Positions 16,103-23,571 of a stretch of DNA of 47,673 bases are shown in pieces. A model generated the notes under the pieces. The model saw nothing but the letters and a program-made list of their open reading frames with translations, was not told where the DNA came from and searched no databases. How positions within the stretch are numbered: the first letter of the stretch is position 1; each line of letters begins with the position of its first letter. Both the position numbers and the translations under genes were made by a program. The DNA lies in assembly GCA_017623455.1 (NCBI GenBank), contig JAGAPA010000084.1:1-47673 (forward strand), in the 5' to 3' direction. Origin of the DNA: Clostridia bacterium (GTDB lineage Bacteria > Bacillota > Clostridia > Christensenellales > Pumilibacteraceae).

Positions 16103-17005
16103 ATGCTAAATAAGAATTTTTTATCATTAGACGGAACTAAAGACGTAGTTTTGTTTAAGTACGTAGTACGTGAGCAGAACGAAGAACTGGACAAGAAGCA
16201 GGACGAGCTTCAGGAGCGAATGGGCGGTCAGAAACAAAAAGCGTCCATTCCCAAGATATTTAGCATCCTTCAGCTGATATTTTTGGCTATAGGCGCAATT
16301 CTTATCATTTCGCTGATAAGAGCTTGCGACCCCGACGTTGACTTCTTTGAGTTTTTCTTTAGAACCTGGTGGTTGTGGGCGTGCGCTCTGGTATCGTTGG
16401 CTATTGCGTTTATCATCGAAAGAATAGAGAAGAAAAAAGAAAACGAGGTTGTCGAAAGCTCCGAATTTAAAGAGATTACCGAAGAGATGGTCGAGGTTGA
16501 AAAGAAGTCTTACGACGCGCTTGCCATTCCCGAAAATGCAATCGATACCGACTTTTTCATAACGTATTTCAAGCTCAATAAATCGGGTAAAAGGGTAAGA
16601 CCAAGCGCGTTAATGATGTTCGAAAGCGCAAATACGGAGTTCAAACTCTTCGTTGAGGACGAAAAGCTTTGCTTGGCGGATATGTCTATGGTTGTAGGAA
16701 TTCCGCTGTCAAGCATAACCGGGATAGAAAAAATCAACAAGAGCATGACGTTTACGGGGTGGAATAAGTCCGAGGCGTTCAATTCCGAAAAATATAAGCC
16801 GTACAAATTAAAAACTAACAGCTATGGAGTGATATTCGTAAAGCCGTATTATTTGCTTAAGTTCAACTTGGAGGACAAAGAGTACGCGTTATACTTCCCC
16901 TCTTACGAGCTTAGCACAGTTCTTTCCCTTACCGGCTTAAAAGATCCTGACGAGCAAGAAGTGCAAGAAAATAAGGAAATCCACCCACGAGTTGAGCGCA
17001 ATTAA
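16103..17005 (+). CDS. Two-TM membrane protein with PH-like C-terminal domain, unknown function
   Basis: The 300-residue product starts at ATG 16103, with AAGGAG at 16088-16093 giving 9-nt spacing. An upstream in-frame ATG would lie inside the repeat. Residues about 25-45 are a charged helix, TM1 about 52-73 (IFSILQLIFLAIGAILIIS) and TM2 about 86-106, followed by a Lys/Glu-rich helix. Residues about 150-285 look like a cytoplasmic bacterial PH-type beta domain, with KLFVEDEKLCLADMSMVVGIPLSSITGIEKI and later YYLLKFNLEDKEYALYFPSYE. I do not recognise a named family. Only 23 bases separate it from the next gene, so an operon with 17029 and 17375 is likely. Confidence 0.75.
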   Translation: MLNKNFLSLDGTKDVVLFKYVVREQNEELDKKQDELQERMGGQKQKASIPKIFSILQLIFLAIGAILIISLIRACDPDVDFFEFFFRTWWLWACALVSLAIAFIIERIEKKKENEVVESSEFKEITEEMVEVEKKSYDALAIPENAIDTDFFITYFKLNKSGKRVRPSALMMFESANTEFKLFVEDEKLCLADMSMVVGIPLSSITGIEKINKSMTFTGWNKSEAFNSEKYKPYKLKTNSYGVIFVKPYYLLKFNLEDKEYALYFPSYELSTVLSLTGLKDPDEQEVQENKEIHPRVERN

Positions 17006-17028
17006 AGTATTGACGGGACTTGATATCA

Positions 17029-17343
17029 ATGAGTAAAAAAACAGTAAAAATAACGGCTGTAAAACAAGTCGTTCATACCGATCTTATAAACGTTTACGAA
17101 AACCCCATCGAGCATACGTGTGACATCAAAATCGGGGATACGTATCTGAGTTTTGATGGCAAAAAGCCCGAAAATTTGTGTGACAGCGCGTGGGAAAGTA
17201 TGGAAAAATTCGTGGTGGAGCTTGCAAATGGCGGAGGTAATTTTTACGACGGCTGGATGAAGAATCCCAAGTCCGCCATGATATCGTGCAACGACGGTTT
17301 TAGACCGGTCAGCTTTTACATTGAGGTTGTAGATTGCGAATAA
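17029..17343 (+). CDS. TIGR04076 family small protein
   Basis: The 104-residue product opens SKKTVKITAVKQVVHTDLI, has a conserved Cys in EHTCDIKIGD, then PENLCDSAW, and near the end the DGFRPVSFYIEVV signature. Together these match the TIGR04076 family, whose biochemical role is unknown. Conserved cysteines (about residues 32, 53 and 88) suggest metal or redox involvement, which is inference. ATG 17029 is preferred over an in-frame TTG at 17020. Neither has a strong ribosome binding site, so translation may be coupled to the gene before. Confidence 0.75.
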   Translation: MSKKTVKITAVKQVVHTDLINVYENPIEHTCDIKIGDTYLSFDGKKPENLCDSAWESMEKFVVELANGGGNFYDGWMKNPKSAMISCNDGFRPVSFYIEVVDCE

Positions 17344-17374
17344 ATATAAGGATAGCAGGCTATAAATATAGTAA

Positions 17375-18127
17375 ATGAAAAAACTCAGTGACGAAGCTAA
17401 GTCTTCAATAAAAAAGCTAATAATTTCAGCTGTGGCGATCGGCTTGTTTTTGGGTGCGGTCTATCTTGTGTTTTACCTGTTGGGCTGGACGAATATAAGC
17501 AAGGAACAGCTCAGAGATTACGTAAATTCCACGGGAGCGGTTGCACCTCTTGTGTTTATCCTTATCAGCTTTTTGCAGGTTACGTTTGTTCCCATTCCCG
17601 GCTCTGTGACCATACTTGCAGGCTCATACGTTTTTGGTATAGGCGAATCGTTTTGGTATTCATATATAGGAATGATGATCGGCACGGTTGTTGCGTACCT
17701 TTTAGGAAAGCTTATAGGAAAGCCGTTCGTAAACTGGATAACGGGCGGACAGGATAAGACCGACGAGTGGATTGCAAAGCTTAAGGGTAAAGAAAACGTA
17801 TTACTGTTCTTTATGTTCCTGTTTCCGTTTTTCCCCGACGATCTGCTTTGCTCGGTGGCGGCGGTGTTGCCCATAAAATGGTACGCGTTCATAATAATGC
17901 AGGTCATAACGCGCGCAACGTCTATTGGCGCAACTCTTCTTATTATGTCGGGCGAGATAATCCCCTTTCACGATTGGGGATTGTGGGTGCTTGGAGCAAT
18001 CGCGATAGTGGGGTTAATTGCATTTATACTGTCGTTTAAGTTTGCAGATAAAATAAATGCGTTCTTCGCCTCTCTCGCTCAAAAGATTACTGATAAGCTC
18101 AAAAAGAATAAAAAGGATAAAGAATAG
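17375..18127 (+). CDS. TVP38/TMEM64 (VTT domain) family membrane protein
   Basis: The 250-residue polytopic membrane protein has TM segments at about 14-36, 52-75, 85-110, 142-160, 172-192 and 206-225. The VTT/DedA signature region is present: VPIPGSVTILAGSYVFG with a re-entrant-loop proline pair, then MMIGTVVAYLLGKLIGK, and FLFPFFPDDLLCSVAAVLP in the second half. The C-terminus is Lys-rich and cytoplasmic. Family members act in membrane lipid scrambling or homeostasis, and the substrate is not fixed. Start ATG 17375 lacks a clear SD. It is the last gene before a terminator. Confidence 0.85.
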   Translation: MKKLSDEAKSSIKKLIISAVAIGLFLGAVYLVFYLLGWTNISKEQLRDYVNSTGAVAPLVFILISFLQVTFVPIPGSVTILAGSYVFGIGESFWYSYIGMMIGTVVAYLLGKLIGKPFVNWITGGQDKTDEWIAKLKGKENVLLFFMFLFPFFPDDLLCSVAAVLPIKWYAFIIMQVITRATSIGATLLIMSGEIIPFHDWGLWVLGAIAIVGLIAFILSFKFADKINAFFASLAQKITDKLKKNKKDKE

Positions 18128-18159
18128 CTCTGACCAAATAAAATCAGAGTTATTTTTTT
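18126..18159 (+). terminator. Terminator after the VTT gene
   Basis: CTCTGA (18128-18133) and TCAGAG (18144-18149) enclose a 10-nt loop and are followed by TTATTTTTTT. Confidence 0.8.
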
Positions 18160-18433
18160 GGCTCAGTCGCAACAGTAGGTTGATATTCAAGCGTAACGCT
18201 TGACCTAAAATAGTATGTTATACAAAGAAAAGTACAAACTTTAGTGGGTTATTGAATTTTGGTATGGTTTATACCTTTTTAGTGCCGCTACGAAATACAG
18301 CGTGTTTTGTTCGGTTACAGACTTTGCAGGTAATAACTTAAATTATTATATTTAGAGCAAAAGTGCTTACAAAATTTGTGTTATTGTTTTGCTAAATAAC
18401 AATATTGGGAGTACGCCTGCGTACCGCTCTTAC
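18160..18433 (+). repeat. 274-bp dispersed noncoding element, copy A
   Basis: Nearly identical to 47414-47673, differing by scattered substitutions, single-base indels and 14 bases (within 18327-18345) present only here. Internal structure: a CAAGCG-taa-CGCTTG hairpin near 18189, TATTGTT/AACAATA pairing at about 18382-18410, and a terminal GTACGC-ct-GCGTAC hairpin. It starts directly after the U tract of the previous terminator. No open frame or transposase is visible. Confidence 0.85.
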
Positions 18434-18518
18434 AAGAACACTTGTCTTTCTTGTGTTTTTCTCGTCAAAACATGATAATATTTATCAACCATTTGTTGTG
18501 ACATAGCCATTTTTTTTG

Positions 18519-18556
18519 TGTCAATTATTGACATTTTAACAAAATCGGTTTATACT
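18519..18556 (+). promoter_or_regulatory. Promoter with overlapping palindrome, first AraC gene
   Basis: TTGACA (18528-18533), a 17-nt spacer and TATACT (18551-18556). TGTCAAT-t-ATTGACA (18519-18533) is a perfect palindrome covering the -35 box, which suggests an operator. Bases 18434-18518 show nothing else recognisable. Confidence 0.8.
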
Positions 18557-18586
18557 TAGTAAAATAGATTTAATCGGAGAATGTGT

Positions 18587-19417
18587 ATGAGAGAAATTAA
18601 TTCCGAAACAATCAAAAACGTAAACCGTAAGCTGAAATCGGTTTCGCTTAACATGTTCAACTTTGACGATTACAAAATCAAAATATTCTGGCTAAGGCTC
18701 ATAAGAGAAAACGAAGCATACAACGTAAAGGAACATTCTCATTCGTTTTTTGAGATTCACTACGTAACAAGAGGAAGCTTTAAGATAGTTGTGGACGAAG
18801 ATGAGTGCGAGGCAGGGGAAGACGAGTACGTGCTTATTCCACCTTACGTAAAGCACAGAATAGTCGGTGTAAGCGAGGATTTTCACAAGCTCGTGTGGGG
18901 CTTTGAACTGGAAAAAGGCGAAGTGCCTACGCGGAGCTACGGTTATAAAAACGTGGCAACGCCCACGCAAAAACAGTGCATTGATACTCTTTTTTCCAAG
19001 GAATACGACAGCTTTGGCGACGTTTCGTCAAGACTATCGTTGGAGCTGTTTTTAAGTAGAGCTTTGGAGTTTAAGACAAAAAACGAAAAGACGTTTGAGG
19101 AAGGTAGCGAGATATTTGAAAAGGTAGAGCGTTTCGTGCTTGACAACCTTTGTACCTCGATGACGGCAGACGATATAGCAATGAACTTCGATATTTCCGC
19201 CCGTCACCTAAGCCGAATTTGCGAAAAGTTTACGGGTGTGACCTTTGGCAGGTACTTAAGAGAGCAAAAGATAAACAAAGCCTGTGTTCTTCTTTCGCGC
19301 TATACCGTAAAGGAAACTGCCGAAATGCTCGGCTATAGCGACGAATTCGCCTTTTCCAAAAGTTTTAGCACGGTTACGGGCAAAACCCCGTCTTTGTGGC
19401 GTAAAGAGAATAAATAA
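18587..19417 (+). CDS. AraC-family transcriptional regulator (cupin sensor)
   Basis: The 276-residue product starts at ATG 18587, six bases after GGAGA. An ATG at 18581 touches the GGAGA and is unlikely. The N-terminal cupin-type sensor carries HSHSFFEIHYVTRGSFKIVV, then the AGEDEYVLIPPYVKHRI turn. The C-terminal ~100 residues form the double helix-turn-helix of the family: LDNLCTSMTADDIAMNF, ISARHLSRICEKFTG, then ETAEMLGYSDEFAFSKSFSTVTGKTP. It probably senses a sugar or sugar acid and controls itself and the aldolase gene 101 bases downstream, both of whose upstream regions carry TTGACA-containing repeat elements. Confidence 0.9.
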   Translation: MREINSETIKNVNRKLKSVSLNMFNFDDYKIKIFWLRLIRENEAYNVKEHSHSFFEIHYVTRGSFKIVVDEDECEAGEDEYVLIPPYVKHRIVGVSEDFHKLVWGFELEKGEVPTRSYGYKNVATPTQKQCIDTLFSKEYDSFGDVSSRLSLELFLSRALEFKTKNEKTFEEGSEIFEKVERFVLDNLCTSMTADDIAMNFDISARHLSRICEKFTGVTFGRYLREQKINKACVLLSRYTVKETAEMLGYSDEFAFSKSFSTVTGKTPSLWRKENK

Positions 19418-19437
19418 TGTTAAAAAATGTCGCAAAT

Positions 19438-19493
19438 TTGACATAATCGTGTCCGATTTTGACATTGAAAAAAAGATAAAAGTGTGGTATAAT
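19438..19493 (+). promoter_or_regulatory. Promoter and direct-repeat operator candidate of the aldolase gene
   Basis: TTGAAA (19465-19470), a 17-nt spacer and TATAAT (19488-19493) form the promoter. Just upstream, two TTTGACAT boxes (TTGACA at 19438 and 19459) are exactly 21 bp apart. Two-turn direct repeats next to the -35 box are typical AraC-activator sites. Confidence 0.65.
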
Positions 19494-19518
19494 AGGATAA
19501 ACAACGGAGGTTAAGTAT

Positions 19519-20451
19519 ATGAATAAAGCAGTTTTCCCGGTTATGATATGTCCATACACCGATGATAATAAAGTAGATCTCAACGCGGTTGACGCGCTCG
19601 TTCAGTGGTATCACGATTGCGGATGTGACGGAATTTTCACCGCGTGTCTTTCCACCGAAATTCAGCATCTTACACTTGCCGAACGCGTAGCGGTTACCGA
19701 AAGAGTGGTAAAAAAAGCCAACGAAATAGCTGAAAACGGCGGTAGAAAAATGACGATTGTGGCGTCAGGTCACGTTGCCGACGGTTTTGACGAGCAGGTT
19801 AAGGAAATAACAAGTATTCACAACACGGGAGTTGAGGCGGTAATTTTAATAAGCAACCGACTTGACGTTGAGAACACGAGCGAAGAAAAGTGGATAGAAG
19901 ACCTTAAAAAGCTTATGAATGCAATACCTCGTGAAATCAAATTGGGAATGTACGAAAGCCCCTATCCTTACAAGAGATTGCTCACCCACAAAATGTTGGA
20001 GTTTATTGCAAGCACAAATCGCTTTGCCTTTATAAAAGACACTTGTTGCGACGCGGAAGAAATCGCTGAGCGTGTTAAAATTCTTAAGGGAAGCGGATGC
20101 GCTCTTTATAACGCAAATGCGCAAACCCTTTTGCAAACTCTTCGTGACGGAGCGGACGGCTATAGCGGAATTATGGCTAACTTCCACCCCGAGATTTACA
20201 ACTGGCTGTGTAAAAACATAGATGATCCCAACGCCGATCTCGTTCAATCCTTCTTCTGTATGAGTGCGTTCACCGAGTATCTTGCATACCCCTGCACGTC
20301 CAAAATTTACCTTAACAAAAATCTTGGACTTCCCATAAAGCCGTACAGCAGAACGAAGGATTATCACCTTGCGACCAAGTATCACACGGATTGTATCGAC
20401 CAGATGGAATACCTTGCAAATCATATAAAATCAATCATAGGAATCAAGTAA
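19519..20451 (+). CDS. DHDPS/N-acetylneuraminate lyase family aldolase
   Basis: The 310-residue class I aldolase of the DapA/NanA superfamily has Schiff-base Lys173 in RFAFIKDTCCD and the catalytic Tyr145 in LGMYESPYPYKR. The usual GTTGE motif is replaced by ACLSTE (41-46), so the carboxylate-binding Thr-Thr pair is altered. That makes genuine dihydrodipicolinate synthesis unlikely and points to a 2-keto-3-deoxy-acid or sialic-acid-like substrate. GGAGG lies 8 nt before ATG 19519. Placed after an AraC gene and before a carbohydrate block, it is probably the catabolic target of that regulator. Confidence 0.85.
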   Translation: MNKAVFPVMICPYTDDNKVDLNAVDALVQWYHDCGCDGIFTACLSTEIQHLTLAERVAVTERVVKKANEIAENGGRKMTIVASGHVADGFDEQVKEITSIHNTGVEAVILISNRLDVENTSEEKWIEDLKKLMNAIPREIKLGMYESPYPYKRLLTHKMLEFIASTNRFAFIKDTCCDAEEIAERVKILKGSGCALYNANAQTLLQTLRDGADGYSGIMANFHPEIYNWLCKNIDDPNADLVQSFFCMSAFTEYLAYPCTSKIYLNKNLGLPIKPYSRTKDYHLATKYHTDCIDQMEYLANHIKSIIGIK

Positions 20452-20485
20452 AAAACGAAAAAGTTAAGACGTAAAATACCTAAAA

Positions 20486-20522
20486 TATAACACCTCGAAT
20501 ATTCACTTCGGGGTGTTATAAT
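20486..20522 (+). terminator. Terminator after the aldolase gene
   Basis: ATAACACCTCGAA (20487-20499) pairs with TTCGGGGTGTTAT (20507-20519), with one G-U pair and a short loop. The U tract is poor, so its strength is uncertain. Confidence 0.7.
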
Positions 20523-20577
20523 TAATTGATTATTCATTGACTATTTCTTATAAAAAGTTAAAATTAAGATTTTACGG

Positions 20578-20607
20578 TTGACAAACGTTTGTAGCGCGTG
20601 GTAGAAT
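20578..20607 (+). promoter_or_regulatory. Promoter with palindromic operator candidate, second AraC gene
   Basis: TTGACA (20578-20583), an 18-nt spacer and TAGAAT (20602-20607). The perfect 12-bp palindrome ACAAACGTTTGT (20581-20592) overlaps the -35 box and spacer, a position suited to a repressor. Confidence 0.75.
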
Positions 20608-20634
20608 AAAAGAAAAACGGAGCAAAAGGTACAA

Positions 20635-21417
20635 ATGGATGCAGTTCGCGATATAATAATAAAAGATATTTTAGTTATTGTCTGCAAAAAAGAAACTTCC
20701 GACTTTTCCTACACTTGCAACGAAAGGGTGGGCGCAGGTTTTTTGATTATACTTTCGGGCGGTGGCACGTTTAGCTGTGGGGAGTATAAGCGAAACTTAA
20801 AAGTGGGCGACGTGCTTTTTGTGGACAAGACTGATAAGTACAAAGTGGACGCAGGGGAAAACGGAATGGAGTATATGACGTCCGCCTTTATCTTGGAAGC
20901 AAACCATTCGTTCAGACAATACGGCGTGCCGTATTGCATAAACGTGCCGTCTGCCGTAAATACCGCGTTAACGCTTAGCGGAGTGTGGGAAAAACGTAGC
21001 GAAAATTATCTGTTTGAAATCCGAAAAATTTTGTACGAAATACTGTTTGAGGGGCTACGTATCGAGCAAAACAGTAAAAAACGACGTAATTCATACCATA
21101 AAATTTATCCTGCCATAGAGTACATAAACAAAAACTACAAAGAAGAAATAAATTATGAAGAGCTTGCCTCGCTGTGCATGTTCAGTCCGTCGCACTTTAG
21201 GAAAATATTTGTAAAAGAAATGGGAGTTCCTCCTACAGTTTATAGAGAAAACATACGTTGCGAAGTGGCAAAGGGAATGCTTATAAGCGATATTTTCACC
21301 GTGACCGAGATATCCGAAGTGCTTGGGTATTGTGATATCTACCACTTTAGTAAAGAGTTTAAAAAGCGCACGGGACGTTCTCCGTCTGCATATAAAAAAT
21401 CGTATCTTGAAAGTTAG
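20635..21417 (+). CDS. AraC-family transcriptional regulator
   Basis: The 260-residue product has an N-terminal cupin-like sensor: GAGFLIILSGGGTFSCGEYKRNLKVGDVLFVDKTDKY, but without the usual histidine-rich opening. The C-terminal AraC DNA-binding unit (about 155-258) reads YPAIEYINKNYKEEINYEELASLCMFSPSHFRKIFVKEMG in pieces, followed by ISEVLGYCDIYHFSKEFKKRTGRSPSAYKK. AAAGG lies six bases before ATG 20635. It directly precedes the DUF5107/DUF6067 pair in the same direction and is the natural candidate to control it. Confidence 0.9.
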   Translation: MDAVRDIIIKDILVIVCKKETSDFSYTCNERVGAGFLIILSGGGTFSCGEYKRNLKVGDVLFVDKTDKYKVDAGENGMEYMTSAFILEANHSFRQYGVPYCINVPSAVNTALTLSGVWEKRSENYLFEIRKILYEILFEGLRIEQNSKKRRNSYHKIYPAIEYINKNYKEEINYEELASLCMFSPSHFRKIFVKEMGVPPTVYRENIRCEVAKGMLISDIFTVTEISEVLGYCDIYHFSKEFKKRTGRSPSAYKKSYLES

Positions 21418-21423
21418 AGCCGT

Positions 21424-21460
21424 AAAAATTACTGTTCCGTAGTGGGACGGTAATTTTTTA
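21424..21460 (+). terminator. Terminator after the second AraC gene
   Basis: AAAAATTACTGTTCC (21424-21438) pairs with GGGACGGTAATTTTT (21444-21458) through two G-U pairs and ends in a T run. Confidence 0.85.
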
Positions 21461-21470
21461 CAATGAGCGA

Positions 21471-21508
21471 TTTGTACAAATATTTAATCGTTTAGTATAT
21501 TTTATAAT
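21471..21508 (+). promoter_or_regulatory. Regulatory region of the DUF5107/DUF6067 pair
   Basis: TTTGTACAAA (21471-21480) is a perfect 10-bp palindrome. It is followed by TAGTAT (21493-21498) and TATAAT (21503-21508) as possible -10 boxes. TTGTAC as a -35 box would give 15- or 25-nt spacing, so the exact promoter is uncertain and activation may be needed. Confidence 0.5.
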
Positions 21509-21558
21509 TACAGTATAAGTGATAGAATTGAGGTAAGACAAAAAAAGGAGATATAATA

Positions 21559-23556
21559 ATGTCCGTAAAGTTTACAACGATCAAAATTCCGTCCGCGGAT
21601 TTAGGAGGGTTAAATCCCACCGTTGACATAAACAACGTTTCCTATATCCACGCCGGCTACAAAATGAGCGAGAGCGCTCAAAACAAAAAACCGCCGTTTA
21701 TGGGCGAGGGTATGGTTTCTACAATGCTTCCATATCTTCAACAAGACAACTACAACCGAAAGTTAGAAGATAAGGAACTCGACGCGGTAGTTTTAGAAAA
21801 CGAAAACCTAATCGCTACCATTCTTACAGGTCTTGGCGGAAGGCTGTATTCTCTTTTCGACAAAAAGCGCAATCGCGAACTTTTGTACGTAAACGAGATT
21901 TTCCAGCCTGCAAATTTATCCTTAAGAAACGCTTGGTTTTCGGGCGGAGTTGAGTGGAACGTAGCAATAAAAGGTCACAACCCGTTTACTTGCTCGCCAA
22001 TGTTTGCGTGCAAAACTAAGAGTAGCTTGGGTGAAGGCGTAAAACTTTACGAATACGAGCGTAAGCGTAATATAGTATACTCTATCGATTTTATCTTGCC
22101 CGAAAAGTCCGAGTTTTTATACGTTATCCCCACCATCGAAAACACCGAAAAGGCGGAAAAGTTTGCATACTGGTGGAGTAATATTGCAGTAAAGGAAACG
22201 CCAAGAACGAGAGTTATCGTTCCTGCAAGCCACAGTTATATGAGCAGTTACAACAAGAACGCCTACTTTGTGGATTACGTAGACAATCCGGACGTAGAGG
22301 GCAGAGATAGTTCTTATCCGCTAACAGGCCCACGTTCTAACGATTATTTTTACGATATTGACGAGGGCGAGGAAAAATGGATAACCGCGGTAGACGAACA
22401 AGGTCAAGGACTTTTGCAACTTTCTACTGATATGCTATACGGTAGAAAACTCTTTATTTGGGGACAAGGCAACGGAGGAAAGAACTGGCAGGACTTCCTC
22501 TCCGGAGGACGTGGTAGTTATATCGAAATTCAAGCAGGTCTTGCTCACACCCAACTTCAGCATATCAAGATGCCCGCATCCACCACGTGGCGTTGGTGCG
22601 AAGCTTACGGAGCTATTGATATAGACGCAAACAAGGCTCACGATAAAAATTTCAAAACGGCGGTAAATACCGTAAAGGATTATATAGCGGAGTATTTCCC
22701 AAACGGCGTAAATGCAACGCTCGAAAACGTGCTTAACTCTTACGACGAAACACCGCTTTCACTCGAAAGATTGGGTAGCGGTTGGGGCGCGTTGAAGAAT
22801 ATAGAAAATCAGATTTTAGGCTTAGATCCTATCAGTAAAACGCTTCAGTTCCCCACCTCTTCAATGAATGAAGAACAAGAAATTTTCAGCGAATTATTGG
22901 ATAGCGGAAAGGTTGCAAACAGTGACGAAAACGCATATCCGATAGGCTACGTAACAAGCGAATTTTTTGAGAAGAAATTTGAAGAAGCAATCGCAAACGG
23001 TAATGAAAACTGGAATACGTATTATCATTTAGGTGTCATTAAGTATGCATTGGGCAAGACGGAAGAAGCGCAAAAAGCTTGGGAAAAATCGGTGGAGTTA
23101 AAGCCGAACTGCTGGGCGTATCGTAACCTTGCAATGCTTGAGCGCAACGTGTATTTTAACCAAGATAAAGCCGTTGAGCTTATGCAAAAATCCGTATATC
23201 TAAATCCCGTTTTGCCCATAGAAAAGGATTATGGCGAAACGCTTGTAAAGGCTGGCTTATACGAAAAATGGATAGAGTACTTTGACGGAGATTGTGTGAA
23301 CAAGGATAGCGAACGACTTCAGTTTTATAAGGCTTTCGCGCTTACCAAGCTTAGAAAATACAAAGAGGCAAGCGAGATCGTAAACGAGAATTACACGCTC
23401 TCGGACATCAAGGAAGGCGAGCTTTCCGTATCCGAGCTTTGGTATGAAATTTACGGACCGATAATAACGGGACGCGACGATATGGACGAAAAAGAGCGCA
23501 ACGCAATTGTAGATAAAATGCGTCCGCTCGGCAAACTTGATTTCAGAATGCATTAA
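21559..23556 (+). CDS. DUF5107 domain protein with C-terminal TPR repeats
   Basis: The 665-residue product has residues about 35-380 of DUF5107 type, a mutarotase-like beta sandwich linked to carbohydrate metabolism. Landmarks are LIATILTGLGGRLYSLFDKK, WFSGGVEWNVAIKGHNPFTC, FAYWWSNIAV, KLFIWGQGNGGKNWQDFL and TTWRWCEAYG. Residues about 475-650 are TPR-like helices (NTYYHLGVIKYALGKTEEAQKAWEKSVELKP). No signal peptide. AGGAG lies 8 nt before ATG 21559. It precedes the DUF6067-like gene by 15 bases, so they form an operon. In known genomes DUF5107-TPR proteins accompany glycosidases, and the reaction is undefined. Confidence 0.85.
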   Translation: MSVKFTTIKIPSADLGGLNPTVDINNVSYIHAGYKMSESAQNKKPPFMGEGMVSTMLPYLQQDNYNRKLEDKELDAVVLENENLIATILTGLGGRLYSLFDKKRNRELLYVNEIFQPANLSLRNAWFSGGVEWNVAIKGHNPFTCSPMFACKTKSSLGEGVKLYEYERKRNIVYSIDFILPEKSEFLYVIPTIENTEKAEKFAYWWSNIAVKETPRTRVIVPASHSYMSSYNKNAYFVDYVDNPDVEGRDSSYPLTGPRSNDYFYDIDEGEEKWITAVDEQGQGLLQLSTDMLYGRKLFIWGQGNGGKNWQDFLSGGRGSYIEIQAGLAHTQLQHIKMPASTTWRWCEAYGAIDIDANKAHDKNFKTAVNTVKDYIAEYFPNGVNATLENVLNSYDETPLSLERLGSGWGALKNIENQILGLDPISKTLQFPTSSMNEEQEIFSELLDSGKVANSDENAYPIGYVTSEFFEKKFEEAIANGNENWNTYYHLGVIKYALGKTEEAQKAWEKSVELKPNCWAYRNLAMLERNVYFNQDKAVELMQKSVYLNPVLPIEKDYGETLVKAGLYEKWIEYFDGDCVNKDSERLQFYKAFALTKLRKYKEASEIVNENYTLSDIKEGELSVSELWYEIYGPIITGRDDMDEKERNAIVDKMRPLGKLDFRMH

Positions 23557-23571
23557 TAGGAGGAAAACGTA

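Noticed and set aside
15677-16127. Minus-strand frames with recurring HEKHF peptide motif, looking like a repeat protein
   Set aside because: The peptide repeats are direct translations of the ~93-bp DNA repeat in several frames, there are no starts with ribosome sites, and the plus-strand promoter and gene explain the region better.
18160-18433. Insertion sequence with transposase
   Set aside because: No open frame longer than a few dozen codons and no clear terminal inverted repeats, so it is listed only as a noncoding dispersed element.
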